Positions 1 to 5,124 of a stretch of 5,124 bases of DNA are shown one piece after another. The DNA is taken from assembly GCA_025450955.1 (NCBI GenBank), contig JANWLJ010000068.1, positions 1-5,124 of the forward strand, read 5' to 3'. Each line of letters begins with the position of its first letter. Position 1 is the first letter of the stretch. The DNA comes from Polyangium sp. (in: bacteria) (GTDB lineage Bacteria; Myxococcota_A; Polyangia; Palsa-1104). The notes under the pieces were generated by a model. That model was not told the DNA's origin and searched no databases. It was given only the letters and a program-made list of their open reading frames with translations. The translations under genes were made by a program, and so were the position numbers.

Positions 1-416
1 GAATCGTCCATTTGCACGATGGGCGCGCCGAGGCGCACCTCGGCAACTACACCGAGTGGAAAAATCGCGCGGCGGCCAAAGCCAACGAGAACAAGAAGCT
101 CGAGCCGCGCGCGACGCCGGCGCCCGCGCCGCCCGATGAAAAGCAGCAGCGCTCCGCCGAGCGCGAGGCCGAGCGCACCGCGAAGCGCAATCAAGATCGC
201 GAGCTCGAGCGCAAGCGGCGCCGGCTCACCGAGCTCGAGGCCAAGATCGCCGAGGCCGAGCGCGAGCTCGTGCGGCTCGACGACGCGCTCCAGGGCGATC
301 ACGGGGGCGACTGGCAGAAGCTGCATGCGCTGGTCGCCGAGAAGGAAACGCTGTCGGAGCGGCTCAAGTCCTGGCTCGCCGACTGGGAGAAGCTCGGCTC
401 GGAGATCGAAAGCTGA
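1..416 (+). CDS. ABC-F family ATPase, C-terminal part (5' end outside window)
   Basis: This is the last 137 or so residues of an open frame that enters from the left edge; the first whole codon is at position 3. The opening residues (IVHLHDGRAEAHLGNYTEW) match the segment just after the second ATP-binding cassette of ABC-F proteins, where a strand ending in DG(R/K) is followed by a (P/L)GNYxxY/W motif. A Pro/Ala-rich linker follows, then a highly charged Glu/Arg/Lys/Leu stretch (visible residues about 45-137) with heptad-like spacing. It resembles the coiled-coil C-terminal domain of Uup-type ABC-F proteins, including the GDW-KLHALVAEKE hairpin turn. By family, ABC-F proteins are soluble ATPases that act on the ribosome, in translation rescue or regulation, rather than in transport. 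The ATP-binding motifs lie outside the window, so the subfamily (Uup, EttA, YheS type) cannot be fixed. The gene ends in TGA at 414-416, 14 bases before the next start. Confidence 0.85.
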   Translation, partial: IVHLHDGRAEAHLGNYTEWKNRAAAKANENKKLEPRATPAPAPPDEKQQRSAEREAERTAKRNQDRELERKRRRLTELEAKIAEAERELVRLDDALQGDHGGDWQKLHALVAEKETLSERLKSWLADWEKLGSEIES

Positions 417-433
417 TATAGTCGAGGGCCGTG
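417..433 (+). promoter_or_regulatory. Candidate -10 element for leaderless start of the cyclase gene
   Basis: TATAGT (417-422) begins directly after the TGA stop of the ABC-F gene and fits the TANNNT form of a -10 hexamer. Eight bases separate it from the GTG start at 431, the distance expected if transcription starts at or next to the start codon. No good -35 hexamer is visible 17 bases upstream. A GAGGG (424-428) sits only 2 bases before the GTG, which is too close for a normal Shine-Dalgarno sequence. The promoter role is inference. Confidence 0.4.
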
Positions 434-1342
434 GCCACCCGTCGGCGGCGAACGCTCGCCAACGAGACAATCAAGCTCAACGTCGCCGATGTGCGCGACG
501 CGATCGCGAAAGCGCAGCGCAAGCAGGCCTCGCTGGTGGTGCTCCAGGGCTCCGAATCGGACCTCGGCACCCACGTCCTTCTCGATAAGCCGATCACCCT
601 CGGGCGCGATCCACGCGTCGAGCTGCCGCTTCAGGACGACGGGATCTCGCGGCGCCACTGCCGGGTCAGCTTCGAGGGCGAGCACTATTTCGTCGAGGAT
701 CTGCGCTCGACCAACGGCACGCTGGTCAACGGCGATCCGCTCAAAAAGAAGCGCGCGCTCGAGCCGGGCGATCGGATCTATCTCGGCGGCTGCGTCGTCA
801 AGTTCGCCCACTCCGACGCGCTCGAGGTCGGCTATCACGCGCAGATGGACACGCTGGTCGGCACCGACGATCTCACCGGGCTGGTCGCCAAGCGGCGCTT
901 CGACGCCGCCTACCTGAGGGCGCTCGACACCGCGCGCGCGGTCCGGCGGCCGCTCGCGGTGATGATGCTCGACCTCGACGGGCTCAAGGCGATAAACGAT
1001 CGGCACGGCCACCCGGTCGGCGCGCACATCATCGCCGAGGTCGGAAAATTGATCGGCGGCGTGGTCTCGCCCAAGGGCGCGGCCTGCCGCTTCGGCGGCG
1101 ACGAGTTCGCCGCGTTTTTGCCGGGGATGGCCAAGCCCGAGGGCAAAGAGGTCGCCGAGACCATCCGCACCTGGGTGGCGCGCCACCGCTTCGAGAAGGA
1201 CGGCGTGATCGTAAAACCGACCCTTTCAATCGGTGTCAGCGCGTTTCCCGAGGACGGGCGCACCGCCGATCTGCTCTTGCGTCGCGCCGACGAGGCGCTC
1301 TATCGCGCCAAGAAGAACGGGCGCGACCGCGTTCACACCTGA
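431..1342 (+). CDS. FHA-GGDEF diguanylate cyclase
   Basis: This 303-residue cytoplasmic protein is predicted to make cyclic di-GMP from two GTP. A basic N-terminal tail with Thr3, Thr8 and Thr13 leads into a forkhead-associated domain (about 34-127) with the phosphothreonine-binding signatures GR (58-59), SRRH (73-76), STNGT (93-97) and NG (100-101). The GGDEF domain (about 140-303) shows DDLTGL (146-151), DLDGLKAINDRHGH (181-194, with metal ligand Asp181), an intact GGDEF (222-226), LSIGVS (265-270) and YRAKKNGRDR (291-300), so it should be catalytic. The RxxD inhibitory site that normally sits five residues before GGDEF is absent; SPKG occupies 213-216. There is no membrane segment. GTG at 431 is the first possible start, since an in-frame TAG lies at 419; a GTG at 491 is a less likely alternative that would remove the tail. 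The architecture matches Bdellovibrio DgcB, whose FHA domain is reported to sense phosphorylation of its own tail. Confidence 0.93.
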   Translation: MATRRRRTLANETIKLNVADVRDAIAKAQRKQASLVVLQGSESDLGTHVLLDKPITLGRDPRVELPLQDDGISRRHCRVSFEGEHYFVEDLRSTNGTLVNGDPLKKKRALEPGDRIYLGGCVVKFAHSDALEVGYHAQMDTLVGTDDLTGLVAKRRFDAAYLRALDTARAVRRPLAVMMLDLDGLKAINDRHGHPVGAHIIAEVGKLIGGVVSPKGAACRFGGDEFAAFLPGMAKPEGKEVAETIRTWVARHRFEKDGVIVKPTLSIGVSAFPEDGRTADLLLRRADEALYRAKKNGRDRVHT

Positions 1343-1373
1343 GGTCGAGGCCCGTGTTATCGTCGCCGCCATG
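1332..1373 (+). promoter_or_regulatory. Candidate promoter for the lipoprotein gene, leaderless or nearly so
   Basis: TTCACA (1332-1337, one mismatch to TTGACA), inside the last codons of the cyclase gene, is followed after 17 bases by TGTTAT (1355-1360). In an overlapping register, TATCGT (1358-1363) fits TANNNT and lies 7 bases before the ATG at 1371. Either reading puts the transcription start within a few bases of the ATG. The 11 bases before the ATG contain no purine-rich Shine-Dalgarno sequence; the nearest GAGG motifs are more than 20 bases upstream. The promoter is inferred from sequence only. Confidence 0.4.
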
Positions 1374-2540
1374 AAAAAATGGGCGGGCCTGATCGCGATC
1401 CTCGTCGCCGGCTGCGGCGGCAACCATCAAGTCACCGGCGATCTGGGCGGCGGCTGCACCACGATCGACGGCGTGTGCTTGACTCCGGCGCCGCTCGCCG
1501 CGGTGCGCACCGCTTGCGGCGACGTCACCGAGTACTGCGATCCCGCCGGCAAGCCGGCGCCCAATTTAGCGTGCCTCGCCACGCCGCCTGCGCTCAAGCC
1601 CGGCCCGGCCGCCGCCACCTTGACCGGCTTCATCCACGTCTTTTCGAGCGGGCCCGACTCCAAAAACGTGTCGGTGGCGATCTACGACGCGGCGCCGCTT
1701 TTGGCCGGGATGGATCTGTCGGCGGTCACGCCGCTCGCCACCATCGCCTCGACCACGCTCGACCCCGCCACCGAGCGCGCGTGCGACGCCGACGCCAAGA
1801 ACGGCTGCTCGATCCCGTCGACCACCGGCTGCACTTTGCCGGTCTGCGGCGATGGGCTCAACGGGCGTCCCGACAACATCAAGTACTGCCGCGCCAACGA
1901 AGACGGCACCACCAGCTGCAACGATCGCCTGCGCTGGGAGGCGCATTATTCGTTACCGAGCATTCCCACCAATAAACAATTGGTCATTCGCGCGAGCGGC
2001 CAGGGCGGCGCCGCCGATCAGACCTGGGCCAACCTGGTGTCGTGGAACGTGGTGCTCTCGACGAACGATCCCGCCTGCGCCGGGCCGTCGTCGACCGACT
2101 GCTGGGACATGAGCGACCCGCAGAATCCGAAATATCAGCTCGACGTGAATGCCCTTTCGAAATCGGATTACGTCAATATTCCGACCAGCGCCGGGCTGTC
2201 AGGCGGGATCTCCGAGGGCCAGGGCGCGATCGCGGGCGAGATCCACGACTGCGACAACATCCGCGTCGGCAACGTGTCGGTGGGCGAGACGCCGGCCGCC
2301 GATCGCTTCAGCTACTTCAACGGCAACCCGATCATGACGCTGCCCGATCCGTCGCGGCTCGGCACCGACCAACTCGGCCTCTATACCGCGCTCAACATCA
2401 AGCCGGGCAAGGTCCACGTGGTCGCCGGCGGCAGCCTCACCGACGGCGGGCCGCTCACCTCGTTCGGCAGCTTCGACGGCTACGTCTACGCCGACACGGT
2501 CAGCGTCATCAACGTCAACGGCGGCAAACCGAAGCCGTAG
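1371..2540 (+). CDS. Secreted cysteine-rich lipoprotein with two carboxypeptidase-regulatory/CnaB-like domains
   Basis: This 389-residue protein begins with a lipoprotein signal peptide: KK at 2-3, a hydrophobic core to residue 13, and lipobox VAGC with Cys15 as the lipidated residue. Gly follows at +2 rather than Asp, which by the enterobacterial rule favours the outer membrane. The mature chain has 14 further cysteines (29, 36, 49, 56, 68, 138, 146, 154, 159, 173, 183, 236, 244, 294), suggesting disulfides outside the cytoplasm. Two related beta-rich units are visible. Unit 1 (about 83-231) has TGFIHVF...NVSVAIYDA and later YSLPSIPTNKQLVIRA. Unit 2 (about 284-383) has AGEIHDC...GNVSVGETPA and later YTALNIKPGKVHVVAG. 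These resemble carboxypeptidase-regulatory-like folds seen in hypothetical myxobacterial lipoproteins. Unit 1 carries a long cysteine-rich insert (138-183). ATG at 1371 is chosen because it gives the signal peptide; the frame stays open upstream. No enzymatic motif is recognised and the function is unknown. Confidence 0.85.
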   Translation: MKKWAGLIAILVAGCGGNHQVTGDLGGGCTTIDGVCLTPAPLAAVRTACGDVTEYCDPAGKPAPNLACLATPPALKPGPAAATLTGFIHVFSSGPDSKNVSVAIYDAAPLLAGMDLSAVTPLATIASTTLDPATERACDADAKNGCSIPSTTGCTLPVCGDGLNGRPDNIKYCRANEDGTTSCNDRLRWEAHYSLPSIPTNKQLVIRASGQGGAADQTWANLVSWNVVLSTNDPACAGPSSTDCWDMSDPQNPKYQLDVNALSKSDYVNIPTSAGLSGGISEGQGAIAGEIHDCDNIRVGNVSVGETPAADRFSYFNGNPIMTLPDPSRLGTDQLGLYTALNIKPGKVHVVAGGSLTDGGPLTSFGSFDGYVYADTVSVINVNGGKPKP

Positions 2541-3287
2541 CTACAGCCGCTCGCCGAGCGCGCGGCGGGCGTCGGCGGTGTAGGCGCCGTCGTCGTCGTG
2601 GACCACCAGGGACGGCTCGACGGTGAGGTGGCCGCGGTGGCCCTTTCTCGCTTCGACGAGCGCGCGGCGCGCCGGCTCCTTTTGCTTGCCGTGGATGAGC
2701 CGGAGTCGAAACGGGCGCAGGCCGGCGCCGTCGAGCGTCGCCAACAGCGACGGGAGCCGCTCGGCGGGATAGACGATCGCGGCGCGGCCGCCGGGGACCA
2801 GCAGCCGGCGCGCTTCGGCGCACACCGCGGAGAGGGTGAGGCGCAGCTCGTGGCGCGCGATCGCCTCTTCGCCGTCGGGATTCGTGCCGCCTTCGCCGAG
2901 CGGGCGATAGGGCGGGTTCGACACCACCAGATCGAACGACGCGCCGGGCAGCGCCCGCTTGGCCGCTTTGCGATCGGCGAGATCGAGCTCGATCACCTGG
3001 GCGCGATCGGAGAGTCCGTTCTCGACGGCATTTTTGCGCGCCAGCTCGGCCAGGCGCGGCTGGAGCTCGACCGCGGTCACCCGCGCGTCGGGATCGGCGC
3101 ACAGGAGCCCGAGCGCGAGCACGCCGCAGCCGGTCCCGAGATCGCAGGCGCGGCCCACTTTTGAGTCGCGGAGAAAGTCGAGCAGCAGCAGCGGATCGAT
3201 CGAAAAGCGATAGCCCTCGCGCGGCTGCCACAAGATGAGCTTGCCGCGCAGGATCTCGTCGCGGGTAAAAGGTGGTTCGTCGCTCAG
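2541..3287 (-). CDS. TrmN6/YfiC-like tRNA A37 N6-adenine methyltransferase (apparent CTG start)
   Basis: This is an S-adenosylmethionine-dependent methyltransferase of about 248 residues, close to the length of E. coli TrmN (YfiC), which makes m6A37 in tRNA1(Val). Counting from the CTG codon, the family's N-terminal block is present: FTRDEILRGKL (7-17) and QPREGYRFSIDPLLLLDFL (21-39). The SAM-binding loop DLGTGCGVLAL (49-59), acidic VELQP (73-77), the NPPY catalytic motif of amino-group methyltransferases (124-127) and ARHEL (144-148) follow. No ATG, GTG or TTG occurs in frame near the start, and a TTG at codon 19 would cut the conserved block. The CTG at 3287-3285 overlaps the upstream TGA stop as CTGA and is preceded by GGAGG with 4 bases between. 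The family and adenine-N6 chemistry are well supported; the exact substrate is inferred. The gene ends exactly against the stop of the convergent lipoprotein gene. Confidence 0.85.
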   Translation of the reverse strand: MSDEPPFTRDEILRGKLILWQPREGYRFSIDPLLLLDFLRDSKVGRACDLGTGCGVLALGLLCADPDARVTAVELQPRLAELARKNAVENGLSDRAQVIELDLADRKAAKRALPGASFDLVVSNPPYRPLGEGGTNPDGEEAIARHELRLTLSAVCAEARRLLVPGGRAAIVYPAERLPSLLATLDGAGLRPFRLRLIHGKQKEPARRALVEARKGHRGHLTVEPSLVVHDDDGAYTADARRALGERL

Positions 3288-4597
3288 ACGTCCTCCGACG
3301 GGACGAGCGGGTTGAGCACCAGGCCGGAGGCGAGCTTGGGATAGAAGAAGGTCGACTTCTGCGGCATCACCTCGCCCGCGTCGGCGACCGCCTTGACGTG
3401 CGCGACCGGGGTCGGATTCATCACGAACACCGCCTGCACGCCCGGCTCGCCCGCCTGCGCCAGCGCCTGCGCGGTGTCTTTGACGTAGCGCAGGTTGGTC
3501 TGCTTCTCCTGCGCCGCGCGATCGATGCCGAGGATCTGCTCGATGAGGAGGGCGTGAAGGAGCGTGACGTCGAGCGTGCGCAAGACCTCGGGCCCTTTCA
3601 GCGACGGGACCCGCTCGAGATCGACATCCCGCCGGAGCGTGAGATAGGCCAGCTTGTCGGCGGTGGCGACCGCGAAGGTGGGCGCGAGCTTGCCCTTCTC
3701 GGAGAGCCGCGCCCGCACGATGGCCGCCTCCGGCTTGGGCCCGTCCTCGACGGTGAAAAAGGCGCGCGCCTGCTCGAGCATGAGGGCGCGATCGAAGCCG
3801 GCCAGCCCGTGCACCACCCGGTGGGTCGGAAACACCAAAAGCCCCGGGTCGTCCATGTTGGCGAGGAAGATGGTGCCGTACTCGATCGACGAGCGCGGGC
3901 TGTGCGTCTCTTTGCGCAGCTCGTCCCGGAGCGCGAGCATCGTCTCGTAGCGGTGGTGCCCGTCGGCGATGTAGATCTTCTTGTCGGCGAGGATCGAGAT
4001 CACCTGCCGCTGCGCCGTCTCGTCGGTGAGCCGCCACAGCCGTTGGGTCACTCCGTCGAGGGTGGTGCCCTCGAGCACCGGCGCCTCGCGCTCGACGCGC
4101 TCGAACGGACCGTCGGTGGCGCGCGCCGAATCGGAGTAGAGCCCGAACACCTGCGACAGGTGGCTGCGGGTGGCGCGCATCAGCTTGAGCCGATCGGCCT
4201 TCGGCCCGGCGAGGGTGCGCTCGTGCGGCAACACCACGCCCTCGTCGAAGCGGGCGAGGCGGATGCGGCAGATGAATCCCTTGCGCGTGGTGGTCTTGCC
4301 CTCGGCGCCTCCGGAGTAAGTGTAAGTCTGGTGATAACGATAGAGCGCGGGCCGCGCGTCTCTGCGCATCACGCCCTCGGCGAGCCAGGCGTCGAGCAGC
4401 CGGGCCGCGCGCGCGTACTTCTCGTCGCCTTCCCCCTCGGGCAGGATCAGCCGCACGCAGTTGTGCGGATCGAGCGACGCGAGCTTGTCGCGCTCTGACG
4501 GAGAGATGACGTCATAGGGCGGCGCCAACAGCTTGTCGGCGGGGCCCGCCTGAGCGGTGTCGTAAAGGATTCCGCGAAACGCAGCGATCTGGGCCAT
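3284..4597 (-). CDS. DUF1015 family protein (COG4198), function unknown
   Basis: This 437-residue soluble protein has no signal peptide or membrane segment. Characteristic family landmarks are an N-terminal FRGILYD (7-13), LLAPPYDVIS (23-32), LPHERTLAGPKADRL (123-137) and IADGHHRYET (210-219), with the length usual for the family. The biochemical role is not established. The DGHHR motif resembles the nucleotide-binding signature of ParB/Srx-fold enzymes such as free-serine kinases, so a phosphotransfer role is possible but only inferred. The start ATG at 4597 is supported by GAGAGG six bases upstream. The gene lies 23 bases after the TsaC-family gene and overlaps the methyltransferase gene by 4 bases (CTGA), so it is the middle member of a likely operon. 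The reading frame is intact with no sign of damage. Confidence 0.9.
   Translation of the reverse strand: MAQIAAFRGILYDTAQAGPADKLLAPPYDVISPSERDKLASLDPHNCVRLILPEGEGDEKYARAARLLDAWLAEGVMRRDARPALYRYHQTYTYSGGAEGKTTTRKGFICRIRLARFDEGVVLPHERTLAGPKADRLKLMRATRSHLSQVFGLYSDSARATDGPFERVEREAPVLEGTTLDGVTQRLWRLTDETAQRQVISILADKKIYIADGHHRYETMLALRDELRKETHSPRSSIEYGTIFLANMDDPGLLVFPTHRVVHGLAGFDRALMLEQARAFFTVEDGPKPEAAIVRARLSEKGKLAPTFAVATADKLAYLTLRRDVDLERVPSLKGPEVLRTLDVTLLHALLIEQILGIDRAAQEKQTNLRYVKDTAQALAQAGEPGVQAVFVMNPTPVAHVKAVADAGEVMPQKSTFFYPKLASGLVLNPLVPSEDV
3291..3296 (-). promoter_or_regulatory. Ribosome binding site deciding the CTG start of the methyltransferase gene
   Basis: On the minus strand the sequence reads GGAGGA, and GGAGG ends 4 bases before the CTG at 3287-3285. 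It lies inside the last codons of the DUF1015 gene. The strong match to the anti-Shine-Dalgarno sequence, combined with the CTGA stop/start overlap, supports initiation here by translational coupling. The spacing is on the short side. Confidence 0.55.
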
Positions 4598-4603
4598 GGA
4601 TTG

Positions 4604-4609
4604 CCTCTC
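4604..4609 (-). promoter_or_regulatory. Ribosome binding site of the DUF1015 gene
   Basis: GAGAGG on the minus strand, with a 6-base spacer (CAATCC) to the ATG at 4597. It is the best-placed Shine-Dalgarno sequence in the window and fixes the start. It lies within the 23-base gap after the upstream TAG stop (4623-4621), which is too short for an independent promoter to be likely. Confidence 0.7.
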
Positions 4610-4620
4610 GTGGTTCGATG

Positions 4621-5124
4621 CTAAAGGAGCGTGGCCGGATCTGTGGCGCCGGCGCGCAGCACCGTCAACGCGCCATCGTCCGAGATCCGCACCACCGTCG
4701 AGGGCGCGCCCCGGCCGGCGTCGCCTTCGAGGATCTTCACCGCCCCGCCGAAGATCGCGCGCGCCTCATCGGCGGTAAACGCGGGCGGCTGACCGGCGAG
4801 GTTACAGCTCGTCGCGGTGATCGGGCTGCCGAACGCGTGCACCAGCCCGTCGGCGATCGGGTGCGGCGAGCGGCGCATCCCCACCCCGCCTTGCGAGACG
4901 ATCGCCTCGGGCAGCCCGCCTCTTGCCGGCAGCACCATAGTGAGCGGGCCCGGCCAGAAGCGATCGATGAGCGCGCGCGCCCGCTCGGGCACCCGCACGG
5001 CGAGCGTTCTCGCCATCTCCTCGCTCGCGACCAGAAGCGGCGGCGGCTTTCCCGCTTCGCGCGCTTTGAGCGCGAACAGACGGGCGAGGGCGGGCTCCGA
5101 GCGCGCGTCGACCGCGAGCCCGTA
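4621..5124 (-). CDS. tsaC: TsaC/Sua5/YrdC family L-threonylcarbamoyladenylate synthase (5' end outside window)
   Basis: This is the C-terminal 167 residues of a YrdC-fold protein; the frame is open to the right edge, so the Met at 5016 is internal. The first visible residues, YGLAVDARSEPALARLFALKARE, carry on from the (T)YGL motif of the family and include the KxR signature (Lys20, Arg22 of the visible part). Further landmarks are FWPGPLTMVLPA (56-67), VGMRRSPHP (81-89), SCN as the SxN signature (106-108) and the ending PSTVVRI...LRAGA. By family, the enzyme condenses threonine, bicarbonate and ATP into threonylcarbamoyl-AMP, the donor for t6A at position 37 of ANN-decoding tRNAs. The chain ends right after the YrdC domain, so there is no extra Sua5 domain. 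The YciO paralogue cannot be excluded without the missing N-terminus. It is probably the upstream gene of the operon within this window. Confidence 0.85.
   Translation of the reverse strand, partial: YGLAVDARSEPALARLFALKAREAGKPPPLLVASEEMARTLAVRVPERARALIDRFWPGPLTMVLPARGGLPEAIVSQGGVGMRRSPHPIADGLVHAFGSPITATSCNLAGQPPAFTADEARAIFGGAVKILEGDAGRGAPSTVVRISDDGALTVLRAGATDPATLL

Noticed and set aside
299..1186. Minus-strand open frame opposite the diguanylate cyclase
   Set aside because: It is complementary to the FHA and GGDEF codons, has low-complexity composition, and no initiation signal or family match was seen.
2537..2544. GTAGCTAC palindrome at the convergent junction as a terminator
   Set aside because: It is a perfect 8-base palindrome with no loop, no G+C-rich stem and no T tract; it arises from the two abutting TAG stops.
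498..2866. GCGATCGC octamers (near 498, 2225 and 2859) as HIP1-like repeats
   Set aside because: There are only a few copies, all inside coding frames and explained by frequent GAT-CGC or GCG-ATC codon pairs; no spacing or conserved flanks.
2515..3231. Second minus-strand open frame across the methyltransferase
   Set aside because: It is read in another frame of the same strand with an extreme Arg/Ala/Pro composition, whereas the alternative frame has NPPY and a SAM-binding loop.
3288..4037. Minus-strand reading frame that continues upstream of the methyltransferase, suggesting a 498-residue two-domain protein
   Set aside because: The extra residues are Arg/Ala/Gly-rich, have no family signature, and are read out of frame through the well-supported DUF1015 gene; open frames of this kind are expected in such G+C-rich DNA.
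3272..4498. Long plus-strand open frame (about 408 codons) opposite the DUF1015 gene
   Set aside because: It is antisense to a gene with clear family motifs, and its translation is rich in Arg, Glu, His and Leu with no recognisable domain.
4596..4778. Small plus-strand open frame of 60 codons
   Set aside because: It covers the intergenic gap and the antisense of the TsaC-family gene, has a low-complexity Arg/Pro/Ser sequence and no ribosome binding site.
1..5124. CRISPR array, toxin-antitoxin pair, defence island or mobile element
   Set aside because: No direct or inverted repeats, integrase, transposase, toxin or nuclease signatures were seen; the content is housekeeping and signalling genes.

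Overview
The window is a very G+C-rich bacterial chromosome segment packed with genes, with almost no intergenic space. A Gram-negative, probably myxobacterial or other former-deltaproteobacterial, source is the best guess. The reasons are the strong G/C at third codon positions, an FHA-GGDEF diguanylate cyclase of the kind known from Bdellovibrio, and a cysteine-rich secreted lipoprotein with carboxypeptidase-regulatory/CnaB-like domains. This is inference from gene content; there is no rRNA or other phylogenetic marker here.

Layout. Five genes fill the window and converge on a single point at 2540/2541. On the plus strand are (1) the 3' end of an ABC-F ATPase gene (1-416, cut by the window edge), (2) an FHA-GGDEF diguanylate cyclase (431-1342), and (3) a 389-residue lipoprotein (1371-2540). 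On the minus strand, read from the right edge, are (4) a TsaC/Sua5/YrdC-family threonylcarbamoyl-AMP synthase whose 5' end lies beyond the window (5124-4621), (5) a DUF1015 protein (4597-3284), and (6) a TrmN6/YfiC-like N6-adenine methyltransferase (3287-2541). That makes six genes in all, five of them central and two truncated by the edges. No gene-free stretch exceeds 30 bases. I see no tRNA, rRNA, CRISPR array, insertion sequence or phage gene.

How the genes may work together. The minus-strand genes look like one operon (23-base gap, then a 4-base CTGA overlap). Both recognisable enzymes belong to families that modify the base at tRNA position 37 (t6A precursor synthesis and m6A37), with the uncharacterised DUF1015 protein between them. 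On the plus strand the ABC-F protein is a ribosome-associated translation factor by family, so translation is a theme on both sides. The cyclase gene and the lipoprotein gene have no well-placed Shine-Dalgarno sequence. Each instead has a TANNNT hexamer 7-8 bases before its start codon, which suggests separate leaderless transcripts rather than one co-translated operon.

The most interesting points are the apparent CTG start codon of the methyltransferase, the tRNA-37 operon with an embedded DUF1015 gene carrying a ParB/SerK-like DGHHR motif, the cyclase with a threonine-containing N-terminal tail and no RxxD inhibitory site, and the internally duplicated cysteine-rich lipoprotein. Nothing here is a clear-cut new defence or mobile system.
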